Shown in pieces: positions 22,553 to 29,575 of a stretch of 32,612 nt of DNA. Source of the stretch: Lachnospiraceae bacterium (GTDB lineage Bacteria > Bacillota > Clostridia > Lachnospirales > Lachnospiraceae). A model generated the notes under the pieces. It was given only the letters and a program-made list of their open reading frames with translations. It made no database searches and was not told the DNA's origin. The position numbers and the translations under genes were made by a program. The stretch lies in NCBI GenBank assembly GCA_021205755.1, contig JAJPWX010000045.1, positions 1 through 32,612 of the forward strand, in the 5' to 3' direction. Within the stretch, counting starts at the first letter, position 1. Each line of letters opens with the position of its first letter.

Positions 22553-25078
22553 TTAGAATCCCTGTTCTGTACGATTAATAATGTCATCCTGTAAAGAACG
22601 GGAAAGTGTCGTGAACAGCGCACTGTAACCCGCGACACGCACCACCAGCTGCTTATAATTCTCCGGATGCTCCTGCGCGTCCAGCAGCGTCTCACGGCTG
22701 ACCACATTGAACTGCATATGCATGCCCTTCTGGTCAAAAAATCCGCGGATCAGCGCCACGAACTTTTCCAGGCCTTCCCGGCCGGAAAGCGCGGACGGAT
22801 GGAATTTCTGGTTAAACAGAGTGCCGTTCGATACAATAAAATGATCCAGCCGCGCCACGGAGCTTGCCGCTGCGGTCGGTCCTTTTACATCTCGGCCCGC
22901 GGATGGGGAAACGCCGTCCGCCACTGGTGTGTGCGCGTACCGTCCGTCCGGAGTGGCGCCCGTCTGTGCGCCGAGCGGCACATTCGCAGAAACCGGATAC
23001 AGGCCTGCCTGATACCATCCGCCTCTTGGATTGCGGAAGGTCTGAACCGGTTTGGTATAATAGTAAGCCATCTCCCGCGCCAGCTGATCGACCTCAGGAA
23101 TGTTGTTGCCATACTTTGGAACAGCCTCAATCAGAGAATGAATCGCTTCATAGCGCGCCAGCTTTGCCGGTTCCGGCTTCGTGTTCAGCACCATCCGCAG
23201 CACCGTCTCGGCCGTATTCGCATCAACCGTCTGTCCGGCGGCCTGCGCTTCTCTTAGAATCGTTGTCGTCAGGTCTGCAGCTGAGCGCTCATCCAGCCCC
23301 TTGCCATAATTCCAGGCAAGCGCTTCCTTGAGCTCCTGCATGGTAAATTTTTTCTGCTCATAGACCAGGGTGCGGATCGCGTAGAAGGAATCCGCAATGT
23401 TCGCAATGCCGAAGCCCTGCGGGCCGGTAAAGTTATATCTTGCGCCGCCCTCCTGCAGAGATTTCCCGCTTTTCAGGCAGTCATCCACCAGACAGGATTC
23501 AAACGGAAGCGGGCAGCGCTCGGCGTGCGCCACATCGATGGCATTGTCCGCGTTCACCAGCAGGGAAATGCAGTAATCCATCTGTTTTTTGTAGGCATCG
23601 CAGAATTCCTCGAAGGTCTCCATCTTCGTGACGTCGCCCGTCTCGATTCCCACCAGCTCGCCTTTGTCCCAACCATTAGAGAAAACCAGCTCCAGCGGGC
23701 GGCACATATTGAAGAATGCCGCATCATGCCAGCCGTCTGTTCTGCCTGCCTTCTGCGGCTCCACACAGCCGATGATACAGTAATCCCGTGCCTCTTCCAG
23801 AGAAAGCCCCCGGTTTTGCAAGGACGGAATAATCACTTCGTCGTTGTAATAGGCCGGCTGCCCAAGACCTGTCCGGGTCAGCTCCGCCGCTTTAATCAGG
23901 AATTCATGCGGCGAACCGTTCCAGACGCGGATGGAAAACGACGGCTGCGGCAGATGCACATGCTTCGAGGCCTGAATGCACATAAAGGAAAGATCATTGG
24001 TCGCATCCTCTCCGTTTTCATCCTGCCCGCCGGCAATCAGATTCTGGAACAGACTGTAGCCCGCAAAGCCTTCCGCGGATACGCCGTCGCGGCACTTATT
24101 CAGGTCATTTAGCTTCACCCATACGCAGTCCATCAGTTCCTGCGCAAATTCACGGGTGATCTTCCCCTGCTCCATGTCCTTCTTATAATAAGGGTACATA
24201 TACTGGTCGAACCGCCCCGGAGAAATCGAGTGTCCGCTTGACTCCATCTGCAGCAGCTGTTGGACAAACCAGAACGACTGACAGGCCTCATAAAAACCGC
24301 GCGCCCCTTTTGCCGGAACCCGATCGCAATTTGCCGCAATCGTCAAAAGTTCCTGCCGTCTGACCGGATCCGCGCACTGTCCTGCCATCTCTCTGGCCAG
24401 CGCCGCATAGCGGCTGGCGTACTCTATCACCGCCTGACAGCTTAAAATCACTGCCCGCAGAAAACTCGACTTTTTCGCGTAATCGCCATCGCCCACATGG
24501 CAGGCGGCCAGCTCCGCCTCTGTCTTCTCGATAATTCCCTCGCAGCCGATCTCCAGCACTTCCCAGTATTTAACGGTAATGTGTCCGATGCCATTGTAGT
24601 AATAATTCCCCGGTGTAAAAATACCGTGTTCAATGGCCCGTGCTGCCTCCGGCGCCATATAAGCGGAAGCCAGTTCACTGGTAGTCTTACCCTTCCAATA
24701 TTTATGTACTTCCTTAAGCTCTGCCTTCGTCTCCTCCGCGATATAAAACGGGTCCGCCGCGCGCGTCGCTACGGTATCAAACTCCGCCTCCAGCCACTCG
24801 TAAGAATACTCCGGGAACGTCTGACACCCGCGGGGCGCAAGTGTGCTGCTTCCTACGATCAGCTCCTGGTCGCGGATGGTAATCGGGATATACCGCAGAA
24901 TATGCGCAAACGCTTTCGCCCTGCGCGTAATGATCGGCTCCCCCTCCGTCTCCTTATAAGATTCCGTCACCAGCTTCGCTCTGGCTGACTCAATCACCGG
25001 CATATTCACAAACAAGTCGTCAATCAGCTTCGTAATCCGCTCTGTTTTCGGAAGATCAACAATGTGAAACCTCTCCAT
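22553..25078 (-). CDS. Glycyl radical 1,2-propanediol dehydratase (B12-independent)
   Basis: The signature enzyme of the compartment, 841 residues, dehydrates 1,2-propanediol to propanal by radical chemistry. The glycyl radical site is G817 in VRVAGYSALFTTLS, and the thiyl cysteine is C438 in IIGCVEPQ. Residues of the C. butyricum glycerol dehydratase active site have counterparts: H166, H283, S284, Y341, E440 and D452. This supports a diol dehydratase rather than a formate-lyase or choline lyase. No N-terminal extension or encapsulation helix is visible; the chain begins directly at MERFHIVDLPKTERI. GGAAAGGAG precedes the ATG at 25078; an open frame further upstream lacks support. It is the first gene of the operon, behind a consensus promoter. 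The enzyme is oxygen sensitive, implying anaerobic life. Confidence 0.93.
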   Translation of the reverse strand: MERFHIVDLPKTERITKLIDDLFVNMPVIESARAKLVTESYKETEGEPIITRRAKAFAHILRYIPITIRDQELIVGSSTLAPRGCQTFPEYSYEWLEAEFDTVATRAADPFYIAEETKAELKEVHKYWKGKTTSELASAYMAPEAARAIEHGIFTPGNYYYNGIGHITVKYWEVLEIGCEGIIEKTEAELAACHVGDGDYAKKSSFLRAVILSCQAVIEYASRYAALAREMAGQCADPVRRQELLTIAANCDRVPAKGARGFYEACQSFWFVQQLLQMESSGHSISPGRFDQYMYPYYKKDMEQGKITREFAQELMDCVWVKLNDLNKCRDGVSAEGFAGYSLFQNLIAGGQDENGEDATNDLSFMCIQASKHVHLPQPSFSIRVWNGSPHEFLIKAAELTRTGLGQPAYYNDEVIIPSLQNRGLSLEEARDYCIIGCVEPQKAGRTDGWHDAAFFNMCRPLELVFSNGWDKGELVGIETGDVTKMETFEEFCDAYKKQMDYCISLLVNADNAIDVAHAERCPLPFESCLVDDCLKSGKSLQEGGARYNFTGPQGFGIANIADSFYAIRTLVYEQKKFTMQELKEALAWNYGKGLDERSAADLTTTILREAQAAGQTVDANTAETVLRMVLNTKPEPAKLARYEAIHSLIEAVPKYGNNIPEVDQLAREMAYYYTKPVQTFRNPRGGWYQAGLYPVSANVPLGAQTGATPDGRYAHTPVADGVSPSAGRDVKGPTAAASSVARLDHFIVSNGTLFNQKFHPSALSGREGLEKFVALIRGFFDQKGMHMQFNVVSRETLLDAQEHPENYKQLVVRVAGYSALFTTLSRSLQDDIINRTEQGF

Positions 25079-25157
25079 TCTTCTCCTTTCCCATGAATGC
25101 CTTCCGGCATGCCATGCCATTTTTTGTATTACGGTAGTAGATCAAATTCTGATATCG

Positions 25158-25186
25158 ATTATACTCGTATTTAGTGGGCATGTCAA
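25158..25186 (-). promoter_or_regulatory. Main promoter of the microcompartment operon
   Basis: On the minus strand, perfect TTGACA (25181-25186) and perfect TATAAT (25158-25163) are separated by 17 bases. The leader is about 70 bases and holds inverted GGCATGCC-type sequence (near 25105-25117). A full-consensus promoter would need strong repression, which fits the CAACA repeats overlapping and upstream of it. Confidence 0.8.
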
Positions 25187-25262
25187 CACAACTCAACGCA
25201 TATATTTGTTATTTTATGTTGTTTTTCCCTCATTTTTAGTGTGGTATTTTGTTGAACCCATG
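25187..25262 (-). promoter_or_regulatory. CAACA-rich repeats upstream of the dehydratase promoter
   Basis: The minus strand has TTCAACAAAATA, AACAACATAAAAT and AATAACAAATATA upstream of the -35 box, and the -35 itself is embedded in GAGTTGTGTTGACA. The units resemble those at 21617-21672. Candidate operators for the DeoR regulator encoded at the end of the operon (inference). Confidence 0.4.
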
Positions 25263-25290
25263 ATATGGTTGCGAAATGCATGCCATTCAC

Positions 25291-25356
25291 CTCCTGCTCG
25301 CCCGCGCGGGGCGGGTGCGGCTTTAGCCGCAAGACTCCTTGCCCGGCCCTGCGCAT
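25291..25356. repeat. Bulged-hairpin intergenic repeat, copy D (long form)
   Basis: Outer arms gggcgggt-type (25308-25315) and cccggccc (25342-25349) pair with one mismatch. The inner stem is tgcggc/gccgca (25316-25321, 25326-25331) with loop TTTA, and the bulge (25332-25341) contains CTCCTT. The left flank ctcctgctcgcccgcgcggg and right flank ctgcgcat match copy B at 7294-7358. It abuts the ppdK-side terminator exactly as copy B abuts the rhaM terminator. Confidence 0.7.
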
Positions 25357-25404
25357 AAAAAGAACCGGCTGCCCTGGAACATTTCTCCAGGACTGCCGGT
25401 TCTT
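25357..25404 (-). terminator. Intrinsic terminator downstream of ppdK
   Basis: On the minus strand, a 10-bp AAGAACCGGC/GCCGGTTCTT stem (25360-25369, 25395-25404) with an inner CCTGG/CCAGG stem is followed by TTTTTAT. It lies about 257 bases after the ppdK stop and insulates the microcompartment promoter. Confidence 0.85.
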
Positions 25405-25620
25405 CCTCATTTGTAATTTTTGTATTCCTTTGCAGCTTAAAGTCTTTTGTGTCTTAAAATCTTTTTTCCTCCGTTTCTTAAGTTCTTTCGTATCTTACTG
25501 TCTTATGTACTCCACCGTCTTCTGTACTTTTCCTGCCATCTGCGGCTCAATTTCTTTTGTATACTTCACATCTTTTGTCTCTTTTGAGTCTTTTGTATTT
25601 TCCGGCATCTTTCGTAAAAG
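25405..25620 (-). other. Gene-poor stretch with 9-bp TCTTTTGNN repeats
   Basis: Between the palindrome after ppdK and the terminator lies a purine-rich (minus strand) stretch. It has three tandem 9-mers TCTTTTGNN on the plus strand (25571-25597) and scattered further copies. On the minus strand a short frame (25605 to 25495) would encode a peptide with lysine at every third position, but there is no good ribosome binding site. I do not call a gene here. Confidence 0.45.
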
Positions 25621-25623
25621 TGG

Positions 25624-25648
25624 AGTAAAGCGACTTACGTCGTTTACT
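25624..25648. repeat. TAGTRAAYGAC palindrome, copy 3, after ppdK
   Basis: Arms agtaaagcgac (25624-25634) and gtcgtttact (25639-25648) flank TTAC, with a single bulged base at 25630. It is the reverse-orientation counterpart of 9382-9406, identical except for the bulged base. It lies 12 bases past the ppdK stop. Confidence 0.7.
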
Positions 25649-25660
25649 ATTATCCAAAGA

Positions 25661-28291
25661 TCACGCTTTCTTATCCGCGATCGCTGCCTGCGCTGCCGCA
25701 AGTCTCGCAATCGGTACACGGAAAGGTGAGCAGGATACATAGTCAAGGCCGATCTTATGGCAGTATTCTACAGAAGACGGATCGCCGCCGTGCTCGCCGC
25801 AGATACCGAAATGCAGATCCGGGTTTGCCGGGCGTCCAAGCTCGATCGCCATCTCCATCAGCTTGCCGACACCATTCTGGTCGAGCTTCGCAAACGGGTC
25901 GTTCTCGAAAATCTTCGCGTCATAGTAAGAGGTCAGGAACTTGCTCGCGTCGTCGCGGGAGAAGCCATAGCACATCTGTGTCAGGTCATTCGTACCGAAG
26001 CAGAAGAAGTCCGCCTCTTTCGCGATATCATTCGCAGTCAGTGCCGCACGCGGGATCTCAATCATCGTACCAACTTCGTACTTCAATTCAACGCCGGCAG
26101 CCTTAATTTCCTTCTCAGCTACTTCTACAACAGTCTTCTTTACAAACTTCAGCTCTTTCGCGTCGCCTACGAGCGGGATCATAATCTCCGGAACAACATT
26201 CCAGTCCGGATGCTTCTTCTGTACATTGATCGCCGCGCGGATAACTGCCATCGTCTGCATCTTCGCAATCTCAGGGAACGTAACGTCCAGACGGCAGCCG
26301 CGGTGACCCATCATCGGGTTGAACTCTTTCAGCGCGTCAATCTGCTTGCGGATATGCTCCATGCTCTTGTGCTGCGCGTCCGCAAGCTTCCGGATGTCTT
26401 CCTCTTCGGTCGGAACGAACTCATGAAGAGGCGGATCCAGGAAACGGATGGTGACCGGATTGCCTTCCATCGCCTCATAGAGTGCCTCGAAGTCTGCCTG
26501 CTGATACGGAAGAATCTTCTCCAGGGCAGCTTCTCTCTCTTCGGTCGTCTCCGCGCAGATCATCTCACGGAAAGCGTCGATTCTCTCTTCGCCGAAGAAC
26601 ATATGCTCGGTACGGCACAGGCCAATACCTTCCGCGCCAAGCTCACGCGCCTTGCGCGCGTCTCTCGGCGTATCAGCGTTCGTTCTTACTTTCAGCTTTC
26701 TGTACTGGTCAGCCCAGGTCATAATACGGCCGAACTCTCCTGCGATCGTCGCGTCAACGGTCGGGATCAGACCCTCATATACGTTACCGGTCGAACCATC
26801 GATTGAAATCTCATCGCCCTCATGGAATTCCTTGCCGTTTACCGTAAACTTCTTATGCAGCTCGTCCATCACGATATCACCGCAGCCGGATACACAGCAG
26901 GTACCCATACCACGCGCTACCACTGCTGCATGGCTCGTCATACCGCCGCGAACCGTCAGGATACCCTGCGCGTTCTTCATGCCCTCAATATCTTCCGGCG
27001 AGGTCTCCAGACGAACCAGGACAACCTTCTCGCCTCTCGCTGCCCATTCCTTTGCGTCTTCCGCCGAGAAAACAATTCTGCCGCACGCAGCTCCCGGTGA
27101 AGCACCCAAGCCTCTGGTGAGCGGCACTGCCTTGTGCAGAATATAAGAATCGAACTGCGGGTGAAGCAGGGTGTCAAGGTTCCGCGGGTCGATCATCGCA
27201 ACCGCCTCTTCCTCGGTTCTCTTGCCCTCATCTACCAGATCACAGGCAATCTTCAGAGCCGCCTGCGCGGTTCTCTTGCCGTTACGGGTCTGCAGCATAT
27301 ACAGCTTATTATTCTCTACGGTAAACTCCATATCCTGCATATCGCGGTAATGATCTTCCAGGATACTGCAAACGGAGGTAAACTGTGCAAACGCCTCCGG
27401 GAACTTCTGCTCCATCTCGCTGATGTGCATCGGGGTACGGACACCTGCTACTACGTCCTCGCCCTGTGCGTTTGTCAGGAACTCACCAAACAGGCCCTTC
27501 TTGCCGGTCGCCGGATCACGTGTAAATGCCACACCAGTACCGCAGTCATCACCCATATTGCCAAAGGCCATCATCTGTACGTTTACCGCGGTACCCCAGG
27601 AATACGGAATATCATTGTCGCGGCGGTATACGTTCGCACGTGGGTTGTCCCAGGAACGGAACACAGCCTTGATCGCCTCTACCAGCTGTACCTTCGGATC
27701 TGTCGGGAAATCGCTGCCGATCTTTGCTTTATACTCAGCCTTAAACTGATAAGCCAGCTCCTTCAGGTCGTCCGCATCCAGCTCTACATCGTGGACAACG
27801 CCCTTTTTCGCCTTCATCTTGTCGATCAGCTCTTCAAAATACTTCTTACCAACCTCCATCACGACGTCAGAGAACATCTGAATAAAACGGCGATAGCAGT
27901 CCCACGCCCAGCGCGGATTGCCTGACTTCTTAGCAAGCACCTCTACAACATCTTCATTCAGTCCCAGGTTCAGGATCGTGTCCATCATACCCGGCATAGA
28001 TGCTCTCGCGCCGGAACGAACCGAAACAAGCAGCGGATTCTCAATATCCCCGAACTTCTTTCCTGTAATCTCTTCCATCTTGCCGATCGCTTCTACGATC
28101 TGGCCCATGATCTCGTCATTGATCTGGCGGCCATCCTCGTAATACTGTGTGCAGGCTTCCGTCGTAATTGTAAAGCCCTGCGGTACCGGCAGACCCAGGT
28201 TGGTCATCTCCGCGAGGTTTGCGCCCTTGCCACCGAGCAGGTTCCGCATATTCGCATTGCCCTCAGTGAACATATAAACCCATTTGTTCAT
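25661..28291 (-). CDS. ppdK: Pyruvate, phosphate dikinase
   Basis: The 876-residue cytosolic enzyme interconverts PEP, AMP and PPi with pyruvate, ATP and phosphate. The N-terminal nucleotide-binding domain has NLLGGKGANLAEMTNLGLPVP. The swivelling phosphohistidine domain carries GMTSHAAVVARGMGTCCVSG with the catalytic His. The C-terminal PEP/pyruvate TIM barrel includes FGICGEHGGDPSSVEYC with the catalytic cysteine. Length matches clostridial PPDK. I chose the ATG at 28291 for CAGGAGGAATTG upstream and the conserved MNKWVYMFTEG start; the frame open to 28420 is leader. Its own promoter lies at 28431-28458. The PPi-type phosphofructokinase nearby suggests pyrophosphate-linked glycolysis. Confidence 0.96.
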   Translation of the reverse strand: MNKWVYMFTEGNANMRNLLGGKGANLAEMTNLGLPVPQGFTITTEACTQYYEDGRQINDEIMGQIVEAIGKMEEITGKKFGDIENPLLVSVRSGARASMPGMMDTILNLGLNEDVVEVLAKKSGNPRWAWDCYRRFIQMFSDVVMEVGKKYFEELIDKMKAKKGVVHDVELDADDLKELAYQFKAEYKAKIGSDFPTDPKVQLVEAIKAVFRSWDNPRANVYRRDNDIPYSWGTAVNVQMMAFGNMGDDCGTGVAFTRDPATGKKGLFGEFLTNAQGEDVVAGVRTPMHISEMEQKFPEAFAQFTSVCSILEDHYRDMQDMEFTVENNKLYMLQTRNGKRTAQAALKIACDLVDEGKRTEEEAVAMIDPRNLDTLLHPQFDSYILHKAVPLTRGLGASPGAACGRIVFSAEDAKEWAARGEKVVLVRLETSPEDIEGMKNAQGILTVRGGMTSHAAVVARGMGTCCVSGCGDIVMDELHKKFTVNGKEFHEGDEISIDGSTGNVYEGLIPTVDATIAGEFGRIMTWADQYRKLKVRTNADTPRDARKARELGAEGIGLCRTEHMFFGEERIDAFREMICAETTEEREAALEKILPYQQADFEALYEAMEGNPVTIRFLDPPLHEFVPTEEEDIRKLADAQHKSMEHIRKQIDALKEFNPMMGHRGCRLDVTFPEIAKMQTMAVIRAAINVQKKHPDWNVVPEIMIPLVGDAKELKFVKKTVVEVAEKEIKAAGVELKYEVGTMIEIPRAALTANDIAKEADFFCFGTNDLTQMCYGFSRDDASKFLTSYYDAKIFENDPFAKLDQNGVGKLMEMAIELGRPANPDLHFGICGEHGGDPSSVEYCHKIGLDYVSCSPFRVPIARLAAAQAAIADKKA

Positions 28292-28430
28292 TTTACAATT
28301 CCTCCTGATTGGTTTCCCGTGTGGATATATAGTTTTCGCTGACAGCCACTTTCTAACGAAGCTTACGATATCTGAATCCTCTGATATCACTGTCCGTCCG
28401 TGGCAGGCAACGTTTCCCACCTCTGTATCA

Positions 28431-28458
28431 ATTGTAACATATTTCCTACATCAGTCAA
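28431..28458 (-). promoter_or_regulatory. Promoter of ppdK
   Basis: On the minus strand, TTGACT (28453-28458) and TACAAT (28431-28436) are separated by 16 bases. The leader to the ATG is about 130 bases. The remaining part of the 370-base gap up to the Fic gene shows AT-rich sequence with a weak CGTGG/CCACG hairpin (28638-28650) and no gene. Confidence 0.6.
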
Positions 28459-28661
28459 GAAAATCCTTGTCCGAATTTTGAGTTTTTTGTGCATAATCTT
28501 TGAAAGTTTCGTGACGGGCGGTCAATTTTTGTCATTTTCGTGGATTTTCGTCAAAAATCATTTGTGGCATATCGTCGTGATACGCACTACAATCCGGGAC
28601 GCTAAATCCAAAGATTTCTTCCGTATCTTCACAATTCCGTGGAAGCCACGATTCTTTTCTA

Positions 28662-29399
28662 TCATAAGGCAAAATAGCCTGCTTTCTTATAATAAAATTC
28701 CTGCTCTGTCTCAAACAGCTCTTCCAGCTTCGATACATCCCGATTCTCACGATATAATTTCAAACCTTCTAAATAAAGCCCCCGTTTCTCATCTTCTATC
28801 ACAACCGGACAAATTCCGTGCGTCAGGCATTCCCGGAACAGAATCAGCCGCCCGGTTCGTCCGTTTCCATCCTGAAACGGATGAATGCTCTCATATCTGG
28901 CATGAAATTCCGCCAGCACCGCCAGATTCACAGACTGATCGGAATACCAGGAAAGGAGCCGTTCCATTTCTTCCGGCACATCCGCAGGCAGAACAGTCGG
29001 ATAAATCCCAATGATATTCGCTCTCTTTTTATAATCCCCGATCGCGTAGCCATTCGCCCGGTCCTCAAAAACTCCCGATTTAAGCTCATAGTGAAACGCC
29101 TTAATCAATTCCTGCGACAGAGGCTCCTCCAGTGTGTCCAGCATCCGGTTAAACATAAGAAAATGACCATTCATCTCTTCTACATCTTTTGCACGATAAC
29201 AGTCATCCGATTTTGGGAGCGTCCCCTGGTCAAACAGAGAAGCCGTCTGTTCTTCCGTCAGCGTACTTCCTTCAATCTTGTTCGAATTATAAGCCAGAAG
29301 CCGCTGGGTGAACGCATACACACCAGAGCGGTCAAACCGTTTTCGTTCTATCACAAACCGTTCCAGAAGAAATGTTAAAAAATCCGAATCATTGACCAC
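28662..29399 (-). CDS. Fic-domain protein (predicted AMP transferase, N-terminally inhibited class)
   Basis: A 245-residue Fic/DOC-fold protein that would transfer AMP, or another nucleotide, to a hydroxyl of a target protein. The complete catalytic loop HPFQDGNGRTGR lies at residues 173-184. The inhibitory helix motif [S/T]xxxE[G/N] is visible at the N-terminus as S39-NKI-E43-G44, so activity is probably auto-inhibited (class II Fic). No target or antitoxin gene is recognisable next to it. The start is a GTG at 29399 with GGAGGT 7 bases upstream. It lies downstream of the PPi-phosphofructokinase, separated by a terminator. Confidence 0.9.
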   Translation of the reverse strand: MVNDSDFLTFLLERFVIERKRFDRSGVYAFTQRLLAYNSNKIEGSTLTEEQTASLFDQGTLPKSDDCYRAKDVEEMNGHFLMFNRMLDTLEEPLSQELIKAFHYELKSGVFEDRANGYAIGDYKKRANIIGIYPTVLPADVPEEMERLLSWYSDQSVNLAVLAEFHARYESIHPFQDGNGRTGRLILFRECLTHGICPVVIEDEKRGLYLEGLKLYRENRDVSKLEELFETEQEFYYKKAGYFAL

Positions 29400-29448
29400 G
29401 ACCTACACCTCCCGTGTCTGACACTTCATCAAAAATTTAAACGAACAA

Positions 29449-29519
29449 AAGCCGCTGTGCGCCGGGTCCGGCGATTCTCACGGATAAGAAATACGCCTGC
29501 ACGGCAATCACAGCGGCTT
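29449..29519 (-). terminator. Branched intrinsic terminator after the phosphofructokinase gene
   Basis: An 11-bp stem AAGCCGCTGTG/CACAGCGGCTT (29449-29459, 29509-29519) encloses 49 bases containing a second hairpin gccgg/ccggc. On the minus strand TTTTGTT follows. It lies 56 bases after the phosphofructokinase stop. The large loop is unusual for a terminator. Confidence 0.65.
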
Positions 29520-29575
29520 CTACTCAAAAACTATTTTCAAAAAACATTTAACAAGCTATTATGGTAATGACAGCA

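Noticed and set aside
22553-25078. Choline trimethylamine-lyase (CutC) or pyruvate formate-lyase as identity of the glycyl radical enzyme
   Set aside because: The polar active-site set (H166, H283, S284, Y341, E440, D452) and the aldolase/PduP context fit diol dehydratase, and the tandem Cys-Cys of formate-lyases is absent.
25495-25746. Small minus-strand frame overlapping the ppdK end
   Set aside because: The first half is an out-of-frame shadow of ppdK, and the internal ATG at 25605 has no spaced ribosome binding site. Only the repeat pattern is reported.
28638-28650. CGTGG/CCACG hairpin after the Fic gene as a terminator
   Set aside because: The stem is only 5 bp, and the short T run follows on the plus strand, where no gene ends.
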